Positions 43,540-53,215 of a DNA stretch of 64,000 nucleotides are shown piece by piece. Source of the stretch: Verrucomicrobiota bacterium (GTDB lineage Bacteria; Verrucomicrobiota; Verrucomicrobiia; Opitutales; Puniceicoccaceae). Within the stretch, counting starts at the first letter, position 1. Every line of letters begins with the position of its first letter. The position numbers were made by a program, and so were the translations under genes. The DNA lies in the NCBI GenBank assembly GCA_038744685.1, contig JBCDMB010000003.1, forward strand, positions 1 to 64,000, read 5' to 3'. A model generated the notes under the pieces. It was not told where the DNA came from, did no database searches, and was given only the letters and a program-made list of their open reading frames with translations.

Positions 43540-44289
43540 ATGCACAAACTCGTTCTTCTCCGACACGGCGAAAGCCAGTGGAATCTAGAAAACCGTTTTA
43601 CCGGGTGGACCGATGTCGACCTCACCGATACCGGCCGTGAACAAGCGAAATCCGCCGGATACTACCTAAAGAAAGAGGGCTTTGCCTTCGATCTAGCGTT
43701 CACCTCCTACCAAAAACGGGCCATCCGGACGCTGTGGATTGCAATGGACGAAATGGATCTCCTTTGGGTTCCGGTTCGACGGGCTTGGCAGCTCAATGAG
43801 CGACACTACGGTAGCCTGCAGGGACTAAACAAAGCGGAGACCGCCGAGAAATACGGCGATGAGCAAGTTCTCATTTGGAGGCGTAGCTACGATGTGCCTC
43901 CTCCACCACTCGAGAAGGAAGACGAGCGGTATCCCGGCCACGATCCGCGTTACGCCAATCTGGCACCCGAGCAACTTCCCTTGACGGAGTGCCTCAAAGA
44001 TACCGTGGAGAGATTCCTTCCCTATTGGCACGAGTCTATCGTTCCGGAAATCCGCTCCGGGAAACAGGTCATCATAGCGGCCCACGGAAACTCCCTCCGC
44101 GCTCTCGTTAAATACTTGGATGACCTCTCCGAGGAAGAAATTCTCAAACTGAATATCCCCACAGGGATGCCGTTGGTCTACGAGTTGGACGAAGACCTAA
44201 AGCCTTTAAAAAACTATTACCTGGGCGATCCTGAAGAGGTCAAAAAAGCCATGGATGCAGTCGCCAACCAGGGCAAAGCAGCCAAGTAA
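43540..44289 (+). CDS. gpmA: 2,3-bisphosphoglycerate-dependent phosphoglycerate mutase
   Basis: Glycolytic interconversion of 3- and 2-phosphoglycerate. The histidine nucleophile is in [10 protein letters not shown], followed by [24 protein letters not shown], the middle catalytic block and [11 protein letters not shown] near the end. Length 249 is standard for dPGM. The upstream in-frame start 43480 is discarded because ATG 43540 begins the conserved [10 protein letters not shown]. Fba follows on the same strand after 47 bases, so the two glycolytic genes may be cotranscribed. Confidence 0.95.
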   Translation: MHKLVLLRHGESQWNLENRFTGWTDVDLTDTGREQAKSAGYYLKKEGFAFDLAFTSYQKRAIRTLWIAMDEMDLLWVPVRRAWQLNERHYGSLQGLNKAETAEKYGDEQVLIWRRSYDVPPPPLEKEDERYPGHDPRYANLAPEQLPLTECLKDTVERFLPYWHESIVPEIRSGKQVIIAAHGNSLRALVKYLDDLSEEEILKLNIPTGMPLVYELDEDLKPLKNYYLGDPEEVKKAMDAVANQGKAAK

Positions 44290-44336
44290 CCCAAAGTCGC
44301 AACGCGCTAACACTTCACCACCGAACCCATTCAAAA

Positions 44337-45368
44337 ATGCCAGTCGCTACACCAGAACAATATCGGGCTATGATCGCAGCCGCGCAGAAGGGAAACTATG
44401 CCTACCCTGCTGTTAACGTCACGTCGATCACCACAATCAACGCTGCCCTCTCCGCCTTCGCTGAGGCTAAATCGGATGGAATCATCCAGGTTTCCACGGG
44501 AGGAGGCCAGTTCGCTTCAGGCCTGAGCGTAAATGACGCCGCTTTTGGTGCCATCGTTCTTGCAGAAGCCACCCATCGACTCGCTGAAAAGTACGACATC
44601 CTCGTCGGACTCCACACGGACCACTGTCACCCTGAAAAGGTCGATGGTTTTCTCAGACCTCTGTTGGACGCATCACGCGAACGCGTGGCTGCGGGTAAGG
44701 GGCCTCTCTTCCAGTCCCATATGTTCGATGGCTCAGTGATCGATTTGGAAGCAAATCTGAAGATTTCCATAGAACTTTTGAAGGAATGTGCTGAATTGGA
44801 AATCATCCTCGAAGTCGAAGCCGGTTGCGTCGGCGGCGAAGAGGACGGACACGACACCTCAGGACTACCCAGCGAAAAGCTCTACACGACCCCGGAAGAT
44901 ATGGTCGAAGTCTATGAGGCTCTCCACCCAATCGGACCTTTCCTCTTCGCGGCTACCTTCGGAAATGTTCACGGTGCCTACAAGCCCGGTGCAGTGAAAC
45001 TGAAACCAACCATCCTCCGCGACGGACAGAAAGCAGTCGTGGATAAATATGGAGAAGAAGCACTCATGGATCTCGTTTTCCACGGAGGGTCAGGGTCCGA
45101 GTTGAGTGACATCCGCGAAACGTTGGAATACGGTGTCGTCAAGATGAACATCGACACCGACACCCAATACGCCTTTACCCGACCCATCGTCACCCACGTC
45201 TGTGAAAACATCGAAGGAGTGCTGAAGATCGACCACGAAGTGGGAAATAAAAAGACCTACGATCCACGCAGTTATTTGAAGAAAGCCGAAAAGAGCATGA
45301 AGGAACGCATGATTCAGGCCGTCGACGACCTGTGCGCGACCGGAAAGACCATTTTTGGAACCGTCTAG
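44337..45368 (+). CDS. fba: Class II fructose-bisphosphate aldolase
   Basis: Zn-dependent aldolase joining or splitting fructose 1,6-bisphosphate. Metal and catalytic sites: LHTDHCHPEKV, ILEVEAGCVGGEEDG, FAATFGNVHGAYKPG, DLVFHGGSGS and VVKMNIDTDTQYA. It is the type A (long) class II form, 343 residues. It comes just after gpmA and ends 26 bases before a strong intrinsic terminator. Confidence 0.95.
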   Translation: MPVATPEQYRAMIAAAQKGNYAYPAVNVTSITTINAALSAFAEAKSDGIIQVSTGGGQFASGLSVNDAAFGAIVLAEATHRLAEKYDILVGLHTDHCHPEKVDGFLRPLLDASRERVAAGKGPLFQSHMFDGSVIDLEANLKISIELLKECAELEIILEVEAGCVGGEEDGHDTSGLPSEKLYTTPEDMVEVYEALHPIGPFLFAATFGNVHGAYKPGAVKLKPTILRDGQKAVVDKYGEEALMDLVFHGGSGSELSDIRETLEYGVVKMNIDTDTQYAFTRPIVTHVCENIEGVLKIDHEVGNKKTYDPRSYLKKAEKSMKERMIQAVDDLCATGKTIFGTV

Positions 45369-45393
45369 CACCCTTTCGCAGGAACCCAAGAGG

Positions 45394-45421
45394 GCGGCAC
45401 CTAGTAGGTGCCGCTTTTTTT
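45394..45421 (+). terminator. Intrinsic terminator after fba
   Basis: Perfect 9-bp stem GCGGCACCT / AGGTGCCGC (45394-45402, 45406-45414), 3-base loop, then seven T residues. Located 26 bases after the fba stop codon. Confidence 0.9.
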
Positions 45422-45504
45422 GTGGCGACAACGCGACAGCGGTTTCTCATCTTTTAATATTAATTCGCTACTTAAATAGAACCTACTCGGGATTCGATAT
45501 CGGG

Positions 45505-45551
45505 ATCGAAATCGGGCCTCGAGAGCATTCGATAGCGATACCGATTTCGAT
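45505..45551. repeat. Short A/T-C-G palindromic motif cluster
   Basis: ATCGAAATCGG (45505-45515) and CCGATTTCGAT (45541-45551) are perfect reverse complements. The surrounding 45490-45560 stretch repeats the theme TCGATATCG, CGATAGCGA and CGATTTCG several times. Low complexity; no T-tract is needed since the fba terminator is already upstream. It may also be the 3' end hairpin of the DUF817 gene on the other strand. Confidence 0.5.
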
Positions 45552-45594
45552 TTCGATTTTTGTATGAGGCGCGGTTTAATATAATCCCCTGGAT

Positions 45595-46389
45595 CTACTC
45601 TTCCGAAAGTCCTCGCACGAAAGGCACCGGACGTTGCACCAACGACACCAAAACAAAGCTAAGGATCATCAGAAGGAACCATGCCATCAACTTCGAGAGA
45701 GGGACAATCTTCCAGCCATCAGACTGATTCGGGTAAATCCATACGTTCGCGTAGGTCGCAATATTCTCGGCAAACCAGATAAAGAGCGCGACCAATACCC
45801 AGCCGGCCAGTAGCGGCATCCCACGGTGGATTCGGTCAATTCTAAAATACACGAAACACCGCAGAAATAGAACGACGGTTCCCAGAAGCAGCAGAACCCT
45901 GATGTCCAAAATGAAATGATGGGTGAAGAAGTTGATGTAGATCAAAGAAACCAGAACAACAGTCATCCAAATCCTGGGGTAGTGCGTAAACTTGAAATCA
46001 AAGATCCTCCAGACCCTCGCAATGTAGCTACCGACGGCGCTATACATGAATCCCGCAAAGAGAGGGACGTTGCCAACCTTCAATACAGCCGGCTCGGGAT
46101 AGACCCACGAACCGATGGATTCATGTGTCTTAAAAATTTCCATTCCGGTTGCAACGACATGGAACAGGAGAATGACGATTGCCTCCCTAGGTTCCTCGAG
46201 TTTAAACGCCAGGAGGAAGACTTGAAACGCTACCGCACAGAGAAAGAGAAAGTCATAGCGGTAAAGCCAAGCTCCTTCAGGATACCACAACCGAGTCAGC
46301 AGAATGATCAGAAGGAGAAATCCACCAAAGATACAAGCCGACGCTTGCTTCAGGCCAAATACCCAAAACTCCCAGATAAACTTTCTCAA
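45595..46389 (-). CDS. DUF817 integral membrane protein
   Basis: A 264-residue membrane protein with about eight TM helices (for example [34 protein letters not shown] between helices, [17 protein letters not shown] and [18 protein letters not shown]). The conserved [20 protein letters not shown] and [18 protein letters not shown] mark the DUF817 (B. subtilis YoaT-like) family. Its function is unknown; the two motifs, each with W and Y-P, probably form a membrane-embedded site. It stands alone on the minus strand and converges with fba. Confidence 0.85.
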   Translation of the reverse strand: MRKFIWEFWVFGLKQASACIFGGFLLLIILLTRLWYPEGAWLYRYDFLFLCAVAFQVFLLAFKLEEPREAIVILLFHVVATGMEIFKTHESIGSWVYPEPAVLKVGNVPLFAGFMYSAVGSYIARVWRIFDFKFTHYPRIWMTVVLVSLIYINFFTHHFILDIRVLLLLGTVVLFLRCFVYFRIDRIHRGMPLLAGWVLVALFIWFAENIATYANVWIYPNQSDGWKIVPLSKLMAWFLLMILSFVLVSLVQRPVPFVRGLSEE

Positions 46390-46772
46390 TGGATCAATCG
46401 GAGCAAAAAAGTTCTGGTTAGCACTTCAACGACTTTGCCAAAGATGCGTGGCTGGGACTTCTCTCAGGTTACAAAAGGTCTGAATCCAATTTCCAGATTC
46501 TCCCCTCAAACCGACACCATCGATCTTTTCACTCCAAATCAAAACCTGAGTCATCATCTTTTCCCAACTTAGTGTTCAGAAAACCAGTCAGCAAGGTTTG
46601 GTTGTCCGAGCAATGAGCGCACCTTGGCACATTTTGTACGCAGCCTACCTCGCCCTGTTTGGAAAGATAGCGTTCCTCAACGCTTGAAGTCCCGGCAATT
46701 ATACATCACGCAAAACCCCCTCTCTTCCCGATTGATCCCTTAGCCATCCTCCTCCATTATCTTCCGTTTTCC
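46390..46772. other. Intergenic region, nothing recognised
   Basis: 383 bases with no clear gene, repeat or RNA. It must contain divergent promoters for the DUF817 gene and proA. Confidence 0.5.
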
Positions 46773-48056
46773 ATGTTTGAAGAACCTGAATCCCTAGAGC
46801 AGCTCGTCTCCAAAATCGCGTCCAGTGCAAGGGAGGCGTCCTACGATCTTGCCGTAACCTCCAGCGAAGAGAGAGACGCGGTTCTTTACCGTCTGGCTGC
46901 GCTCATTGAAGAATCGGCAGACACCCTGACCGATGCCAACGAAAAGGATCTCGAATCGGGGAAAACGGATGGACTTAGCCAGGCCCTGCTCGACCGCCTT
47001 ACTCTTACGCCGGAACGGATCTCCGGCATGGCCGAGGGAGTTCGGCAGGTCGCCGCACTCGCAGATCCTATCGGGGAGGAAATCGAACGACTCTCTCCAG
47101 CGAATGGCCTCGATATACGCAAAGTCCGTGTGCCGATCGGCGTCGTGGGAATCATTTATGAGTCCCGCCCCAACGTCACGATTGACTGCGCAGCCCTCTG
47201 CTTGAAGTCGGGTAACGCCTGTATCCTGCGCGGAGGAAGAGAGGCTTTCCACTCCAATCAGGCTCTCGCAGGACTCGTGCAGCGAGCCCTTGAGGATGAA
47301 AAGATCAGCCCTGATGCCGTCCAGTTGATTCCAACAACCGACCGGGCAGCCCTCGGGTTTCTCCTCAAGGAAGATGACAACGTTCATTGCATCGTCCCCC
47401 GCGGCGGCGAAGGGTTGATCCGTTACGTTGCCGAGAATTCAACGATCCCTGTCATCAAACATTTCGAGGGAATTTGCAGTCTTTACCTCGACCAGGAGGC
47501 AGATCCAGAAATGGCAACTTCGATCACCGTAAACGCGAAATGTCAGCGTCCCGGGGTCTGCAACGCCATCGAGAACCTTGTTGTCCATCGGGATTTTGCG
47601 ACGCAGCACCTTGCAGGAATCGCGTTAAAACTTCACGAGGAAGGCGTAGAGCTGCGGGCAGATGAGGAATCTGCCGTCATCCTCGATGCGGCCCGGATCC
47701 CGTGTAAACTGGCCGTCGAGGAGGACTGGTCGACCGAGTATCTCGAACTTATCCTCTCGATTCGCATTGTTGGATCAGTTGGCGAGGCAATTGCTTTCAT
47801 CAATCATTATGGGTCTCAACACAGCGACTCGATTATCACCGAGAATGAGAAAACTGCCCGTAAATTTCTCCGGGCCGTCGATGCCGCCACCGTTTACTGG
47901 AATGCCAGTACCCGCTTTACGGATGGTTTTGAATTCGGGCTTGGAGCAGAGGTGGGCATCTCCACGGATCGTCTCCATGCTCGAGGACCGATGGGGATCC
48001 GAGAACTCTGCACCTACAAATACGAGATCTTTGGCCACGGTGAGATCAAACAATGA
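46773..48056 (+). CDS. proA: Glutamate-5-semialdehyde dehydrogenase
   Basis: Reduces gamma-glutamyl phosphate in proline biosynthesis. Aldehyde-dehydrogenase fold: VPIGVVGIIYESRPNVT (cofactor domain), LKSGNACILRGGREA, the catalytic cysteine in NAKCQRPGVCNA, NASTRFTDGFEFGLGAEVGIST and HARGPMGIRELCTYKY. Length 427 is typical. No ribosome site is evident. Its last codons overlap the mazG start by ATGA. No proB is near. Confidence 0.94.
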   Translation: MFEEPESLEQLVSKIASSAREASYDLAVTSSEERDAVLYRLAALIEESADTLTDANEKDLESGKTDGLSQALLDRLTLTPERISGMAEGVRQVAALADPIGEEIERLSPANGLDIRKVRVPIGVVGIIYESRPNVTIDCAALCLKSGNACILRGGREAFHSNQALAGLVQRALEDEKISPDAVQLIPTTDRAALGFLLKEDDNVHCIVPRGGEGLIRYVAENSTIPVIKHFEGICSLYLDQEADPEMATSITVNAKCQRPGVCNAIENLVVHRDFATQHLAGIALKLHEEGVELRADEESAVILDAARIPCKLAVEEDWSTEYLELILSIRIVGSVGEAIAFINHYGSQHSDSIITENEKTARKFLRAVDAATVYWNASTRFTDGFEFGLGAEVGISTDRLHARGPMGIRELCTYKYEIFGHGEIKQ

Positions 48057-48721
48057 CTCCAATTGAGGAGCTACAGAAGACCGTCGAAAGACTGCGCGCT
48101 CCCGGGGGCTGCTCGTGGGATCAGGAACAGACTCACGAGTCCCTCATCCCCTGCCTGATCGAGGAATGCTCCGAGGTCATCGAGGCAATCGACAACAACG
48201 ATTTTCCTCTTCTTGAAGAAGAGTTGGGCGATCTTTTACTGAGCGTGTTGATGCATGCTCAAATCGCCCAAGAAAGCGGCCGCTTCAACCTCGACCGAGT
48301 CGCCCAAGGCGTCAACGATAAGCTCATCCGCCGCCACCCTCACGTCTTTGGACCCAACGCCGGGAAGATGACGACTGACGAAGTGCTTGCCCAATGGGAG
48401 ACGATTAAAAAGCAAGAGAAAGCCGCGAAGGGACTTACCGATGAACCGGTCTTCAAAGATCTCCCTCCACGTTTGCCTGCTCTCCACTACGCTTCCGATA
48501 CGGCAAAACGCATTCGAAAGAAGTCACTACCGACAACCACAGCAGGCGACTCAGAGCCTTGGCTTTCATTTCAGAGTGAAGAGGAAGTTGGCAAGGCACT
48601 ATTTGCACTCGCAACCCTCTGTGACCAAAACGGATGGGACGCGGAAGGCATTCTCCGCAAGCGTAGTGACGCAGTGCGCGAAGAAGTTACAGAGAGGACG
48701 AGCCGGTCCTCTCATGGATAG
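48053..48721 (+). CDS. mazG: MazG nucleoside triphosphate pyrophosphohydrolase
   Basis: Hydrolyses NTPs to NMP and pyrophosphate. The four-helix catalytic site shows EQTHESLIPCLIEECSEVIE and LEEELGDLLLSVLMHAQIA (the ExxE and ExxD metal motifs), then KLIRRHPHVFG. It has the second, C-terminal helical region of the E. coli-type enzyme but is shorter (222 residues) and the second half is partly degenerate. The start overlaps the proA stop by ATGA, so its expression follows that of proA. Confidence 0.9.
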   Translation: MTPIEELQKTVERLRAPGGCSWDQEQTHESLIPCLIEECSEVIEAIDNNDFPLLEEELGDLLLSVLMHAQIAQESGRFNLDRVAQGVNDKLIRRHPHVFGPNAGKMTTDEVLAQWETIKKQEKAAKGLTDEPVFKDLPPRLPALHYASDTAKRIRKKSLPTTTAGDSEPWLSFQSEEEVGKALFALATLCDQNGWDAEGILRKRSDAVREEVTERTSRSSHG

Positions 48722-48848
48722 CTTTATGGCACTTCGATCATTGCCCCGGATCAATCTGCGGTAGATAGTCGACCGTGCTGGAGAAGCCTCTGCCGAGATA
48801 CCTTCTCCCTATCGCTACATCCTATTCTACCCACAACCAGAACCCATC

Positions 48849-49262
48849 ATGATTGAAGCTGTATCGATCCCCGTCCTCCAAATCGTCCTCTTTCTCGCCG
48901 CTCTCTATGCGCCGGGTAACGCGATCGAAATGGAAATTGATTCCGAAGAGAAATCGATGACATATCTTCTCGATAATGGGGTGTGGATCCCGAAAGACGG
49001 AACGGAAAATGCATTTACCATCAAAGGATTCAGGCTCTTGACCCCTTCTGGATTTACAGACCTTGAATCCGTTTTGGGGAACCTTTCGAACCACAACTGG
49101 TCAACAGAAAGCATTTTGAAAATCGACTCTCAAATCGAAGTGCTCAAGACCAAGGACGGTTTACTTGTCTTTCCCGAAGGACTTCGGGGAACCGCAGAAC
49201 CAATTCGTGTGGTATACACGATGACCAGCCCACCACGTCGTAGGATTAACATCACTGAGTGA
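48849..49262 (+). CDS. Small exported protein of unknown function
   Basis: Unrecognised. A signal peptide-like N-terminus (IPVLQIVLFLAALYAPGNA) precedes about 110 residues with a helix-poor, strand-rich pattern and a basic end. It is not in an obvious operon: mazG ends 128 bp upstream and the next gene is on the other strand. Codon usage resembles its neighbours, which favours a real gene. Confidence 0.55.
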   Translation: MIEAVSIPVLQIVLFLAALYAPGNAIEMEIDSEEKSMTYLLDNGVWIPKDGTENAFTIKGFRLLTPSGFTDLESVLGNLSNHNWSTESILKIDSQIEVLKTKDGLLVFPEGLRGTAEPIRVVYTMTSPPRRRINITE

Positions 49263-49365
49263 GAAGTCAGGGTTTCGTTCTTCCGGCTCCATCTTATGCA
49301 AATAAGGGGGACTGACCTAACCTACTTACCGGTTTCTCTCCGAAACTCTCCTCCCTTACATCATC

Positions 49366-50487
49366 CTACTTTTTCTCGAGCACCTTTTCGTAGAAAGCCA
49401 AAAGGCGTTTCACCGCTACCCGAACGTCCCATTGATCTGAAGATTGTCTTGCAGCGTTTCCGAGCGATTCCCTCAGATCGCTATTTTGCAAAATGCGGAC
49501 GGTGGCGTCAGTGAGAGCTTTCTCATCCCCAACAGGAACCTGTAGCCCATTTTTCCCGTCTTGAATCGCTTCAGGAACCAGTCCAACCGGAGTCGTCACG
49601 ATTGCCCGCGATAACCGCATCGCCTCGAGTAATGTAATCGGTCCTCCTTCGTAGTGGGATGCGATGGCGAAGACATCAGCCATTGCGATCCAGGGCCGAA
49701 CGTCTTTCTGAAATCCTACGAGGTGAATTCTACTCTCTAATCCGCTAGCCTTCCGAAGCTTCTCTATTCTCTCCCTGTCCGGGCCTTCCCCAACGATCAC
49801 CAGATGCGCTTGAAGCTCATCCGGAATCTTCGCGAAAGCCTGCACAAGCGTATCAAGACCTTTTTGCGGAGCAAGACGTCCAGCAGTTACAACTATTCTC
49901 GCATTTGACGGAACTCCCAACTCCTGCCGGGCAGCTTCAACTGCTGCATCCGAAGGTTCCTCGAATTCATCGAAAGGGATCCCGTAGAAAAAGGTTTCCA
50001 GCGTTTCCTGAGGAACTTTCCGCTCCTCTATCATGAACCGGGCTACCGCGGAAGAAATCGCTAGAGAGGAATCCGTCCATCGACTCAACACCCGATCCGC
50101 AATACGCTGCACGAAAGGCTGCGAGGGAAAGACCACGTGCTCGTGGACAATGTTGGGGATTTTCAACCGCCTTGACGCGATCCGACCAAAGTTGGTCGAA
50201 GCGTATCCATGAAGATGAAGGAGGTCGGCGTTCCAACCTCTCGCCTCTCGGCAAATGACTCCTATTGTCCGAGGGTCGAATTTACCCACAGATACAAACT
50301 GAAGATCAATTCCTCTGGCTGCGAAAAATTCCGCCGCTTCTTCTTCCCTTCCCCGGAGGCTTAGAATGCGAAAGCACACCTTGGTCGGGTCAGAATTTGA
50401 CGCCCACCATTCCAAGGCCCTTGAGATCCCGTGAATTCCCGATCCGTCGACACTCAGTTTGTCGATAACGTGAAGAGCTCTGATCAT
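49366..50487 (-). CDS. GT4 glycosyltransferase
   Basis: A 373-residue GT-B enzyme. The N-terminus ALHVIDKLSVDGSGIHG carries the G-loop, the donor domain has VTAGRLAPQKGLDTLVQAF and the signature ASHYEGGPITLLEAM (E-x7-E). Last gene of a four-gene polysaccharide operon; its start overlaps the flippase stop by ATGA. It likely adds a sugar to the lipid-linked unit that the flippase exports. The acceptor is unknown. Confidence 0.88.
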   Translation of the reverse strand: MIRALHVIDKLSVDGSGIHGISRALEWWASNSDPTKVCFRILSLRGREEEAAEFFAARGIDLQFVSVGKFDPRTIGVICREARGWNADLLHLHGYASTNFGRIASRRLKIPNIVHEHVVFPSQPFVQRIADRVLSRWTDSSLAISSAVARFMIEERKVPQETLETFFYGIPFDEFEEPSDAAVEAARQELGVPSNARIVVTAGRLAPQKGLDTLVQAFAKIPDELQAHLVIVGEGPDRERIEKLRKASGLESRIHLVGFQKDVRPWIAMADVFAIASHYEGGPITLLEAMRLSRAIVTTPVGLVPEAIQDGKNGLQVPVGDEKALTDATVRILQNSDLRESLGNAARQSSDQWDVRVAVKRLLAFYEKVLEKK

Positions 50488-51989
50488 CCTCTCTTCAAAA
50501 CACGGTTGACAATACCGGCGATCAAAGCCCGTTCCTGTTTCCCCAGCAGAAAAAACCAGATGATGGGAAGGAAAACGACGATAAGCCCTGCGCCAAAAAG
50601 CATTCCTTGATGGTTGTCTGGCAGGAAGACCATCAAAATCAAAACACCAATCGTGATTCCGAAACAGACTACGAGTCGAGAGCCGTATTGAGAGGTTCCC
50701 GGCATGCGTCGCTGCGCCAGCCAGAGCATGATTCCAAACTCAAGGACACCGCGAGCCGTCCACGCAATCGCTGCGCCGACTACCCCTCCAAGACTGATTC
50801 CAACATAAGCCAAGGCAATGTAGATCGGAAGTTCCCCCAGATGGGCGATCGCGGTGTAAGAAGGCTTTCCCGAAGCCTGCACCAGAAACTGCGGAACGTA
50901 GGCCAGACTTAATGCAACGATCCCCACGGCAAGCCACCGAAGAACGGGTCCACTGTTTTCGCGAAACTCTTCTCCAAGCCAGACTCCCAGCCCCCAAGGC
51001 CCAAAAACGATTAGAATGGAAGAACCCACTAGCAATAGAGCCATGAGAAGAATCAAACACTGCGAAAAAAGCTCCTCCACCCCTTCCTTCTTTCCCGCAA
51101 ACCGCATGGTAAGATTGGGAAACAGAGCAGTGACAATTGAACGGGGAACTACCAACAAACGAACAATCAATTCTGCTGGGGTAGCGTAATAGGTAACCGA
51201 GACGAGATTCTTCATACCTCCCAGGAAGAACCGGTCTCCATGAATCATCGCGGGCTGTATGATATTGGTGACCGTCATCCAACCGCCGAATCCGAACATT
51301 CTCTTCGCATAATACGGGCTCGGTCTTGGCAGATAACCCCCAACCCGGTGCCGAGAAAAAATGAAGAACGCCAGCATCTCAACTACCCTACCTGCTCCCA
51401 TAGCCAAAACCACCGCGACAAGAGAGTCGGTAAATGGCAGGACAAACAAAGGTGCAACAATGTAGAGTGCACCCGTAGGAATCCGGATCAGGTTGATTAA
51501 GCGAAACTCCTGATACGCTTCCAAAGTAGCGATCAGACAGGGCGAAAGCATAACGAACGGAACGATGAACGGAACCATTTGGAAGGCTTGAATCACCTCT
51601 GCCTCCAGCTCAGGCTCCACCTCCAAAACGGACCGGGCAAACCACTCACTCAAGTAGAACGAAACTCCAGAGAAAACGACTCCGAGGCAGAGGATCAGGA
51701 GTATCCCTGTCCAAAATACGACAGCTATGTCGTTCTCCCGTCCACGCCCTCTTCGGTCCGCAATAAAATAGGCCTGCGCCTGCCCCAGTCCTAGGTCAAA
51801 GACGCTCATGTACCCGATCACTAATCCGATGATGGCGAGAACTCCGAACCGTTCCTTCCCGAGGTTGTCAATTAACAACGGAATCGCAATGAGCGCGAGA
51901 ACCAAGGGAAGGGTGAGCCCGACAAAATTCCAAAGACTCTGCCCGGCTACGGTTTTCAAATCCCCGGGATCTTTTACTTCTTCGCTCAA
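50484..51989 (-). CDS. Wzx-type polysaccharide flippase
   Basis: An MVF/PST-superfamily transporter with about 14 TM helices (for example FVGLTLPLVLALIAIPLLI, FGVLAIIGLVIGYMSVFDLGLG, LALGAGRVVEML region) that flips lipid-linked oligosaccharides. TTG 51989 is the best start: AGAGGG lies 6 bases upstream, and TTGA overlaps the stop of the preceding GT4 gene. ATG 52070 in the same frame would add 27 residues that overlap that gene further. 501 residues from TTG. Confidence 0.85.
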   Translation of the reverse strand: MSEEVKDPGDLKTVAGQSLWNFVGLTLPLVLALIAIPLLIDNLGKERFGVLAIIGLVIGYMSVFDLGLGQAQAYFIADRRGRGRENDIAVVFWTGILLILCLGVVFSGVSFYLSEWFARSVLEVEPELEAEVIQAFQMVPFIVPFVMLSPCLIATLEAYQEFRLINLIRIPTGALYIVAPLFVLPFTDSLVAVVLAMGAGRVVEMLAFFIFSRHRVGGYLPRPSPYYAKRMFGFGGWMTVTNIIQPAMIHGDRFFLGGMKNLVSVTYYATPAELIVRLLVVPRSIVTALFPNLTMRFAGKKEGVEELFSQCLILLMALLLVGSSILIVFGPWGLGVWLGEEFRENSGPVLRWLAVGIVALSLAYVPQFLVQASGKPSYTAIAHLGELPIYIALAYVGISLGGVVGAAIAWTARGVLEFGIMLWLAQRRMPGTSQYGSRLVVCFGITIGVLILMVFLPDNHQGMLFGAGLIVVFLPIIWFFLLGKQERALIAGIVNRVLKRG

Positions 51990-53215
51990 GTCATTCCCTC
52001 TCTCAATCGTCGAAACAATTCCAGATGCGCCTTCGCTATATTCGAAAAGGAATAATTTTCTTCGACCCACTTCCTCGCCGATTTTCCCAAATCTTCACGA
52101 AGCGCCGAGTCTTCGGAGAGACGTTTTAGCGCGGCTGTCAAAGCCCGTTTGTCTTTGGACCCAATCCGTATACCGGCAATTCCATCCGGCACGGTTTCAG
52201 CCAAAGCACCCGCGTCCGTGCTAATCGCAGGAAGTCCGCAGGCATTGGCCTCCAAAGGCGCGAGCCCAAACGATTCCATCTCTGATGGAAACACGAAAAC
52301 ATCCGCCGCCTTCAACCATTCTTCCACGTTTCTTTTGTAACCGGTGAATCGGACCGAATGCGACAGACCCTCCGAAACAACCGTCTCTCTAAGCGACTCC
52401 TCCTCTGAAAGAAACTGGCCACCACCGGACCCAACCAAAACGAGAGTTCCCACACCTCCGCCATTCTTGAACTCCTTCCAGCTGGAAAGCAAAAGGCTCA
52501 ATCCTTTGCCACGATTCAATTTACCAGAATACAAAAAGACTAAGCCTTCGGGCAAATCCAGAGCCAGTCGAAGTTTCTCTTTCTCGTCGGAAGTTGCAGG
52601 ACAAAAGCGTTCCAAATCGACACCGTTTGGGATGCGGGCCAACTGGTCGGTGGAGACACCCTCCTCAAGGTATTCTTCTTCAATCACTGACGAAATGGCG
52701 AGAAAGTGTCCGCTTCGAATCAAACGTCGGTTACGAATCCGGATCAACGGGGTGAAAAGTGCTTTTAACCATCGATTTGTACCGCCTCCGGGCCGATCCC
52801 AAATGAATCCACCAGACATTTCTCCACAGGACTCGGCCCGTAGTACTAGCGGTGTTTTTGTGCGTGCGGCTGCCCTAGCCAATGGCCAGCCAAGAACGCG
52901 AAAACCACAGAGATAGACGAGATCAAAGTCACTTCGACGCTTCTTCCACTCTCTTAGAAGAGCTGGAATGAATCGGTATTTTCCCCAGCGGGGACTACCC
53001 GGAGCCCCAACTCGCAGAACGGTCACTCCGTTTTCCAGCCTCTCTTCTGCTGCAAGATCCTCCCTTGCTCTTCGGGTCAACACCGTAACCTCTGCACCGA
53101 TTCTCCCCATCTCCAGAGCAATATCCCGTGCATGTGTTTCGGCACCTCCGACGATCGGAGGAAAAAGATCGACTACCAACGCCACTCGGATGGGATTCTT
53201 ATCCTTTGAACTCAC
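51986..53215 (-). CDS. GT4 glycosyltransferase
   Basis: A GT-B enzyme of about 409 residues. IRVALVVDLFPPIVGGAETH opens the acceptor domain, ISSVIEEEYLEEGVSTDQL and FLYSGKLNRGKGLSLL the donor domain, and FPSEMESFGLAPLEANACG is the E-x7-E motif. GTG 53215 is chosen: it overlaps the stop of the upstream HAD gene by GTGA and gives the proper N-terminus. The longer frame from 53335 would overlap HAD by more than 120 bp. Confidence 0.87.
   Translation of the reverse strand: MSSKDKNPIRVALVVDLFPPIVGGAETHARDIALEMGRIGAEVTVLTRRAREDLAAEERLENGVTVLRVGAPGSPRWGKYRFIPALLREWKKRRSDFDLVYLCGFRVLGWPLARAAARTKTPLVLRAESCGEMSGGFIWDRPGGGTNRWLKALFTPLIRIRNRRLIRSGHFLAISSVIEEEYLEEGVSTDQLARIPNGVDLERFCPATSDEKEKLRLALDLPEGLVFLYSGKLNRGKGLSLLLSSWKEFKNGGGVGTLVLVGSGGGQFLSEEESLRETVVSEGLSHSVRFTGYKRNVEEWLKAADVFVFPSEMESFGLAPLEANACGLPAISTDAGALAETVPDGIAGIRIGSKDKRALTAALKRLSEDSALREDLGKSARKWVEENYSFSNIAKAHLELFRRLREGMT

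Noticed and set aside
46390-46772. Possible small gene or RNA in the proA upstream gap
   Set aside because: No start with ribosome site, no conserved-looking structure; left as intergenic.
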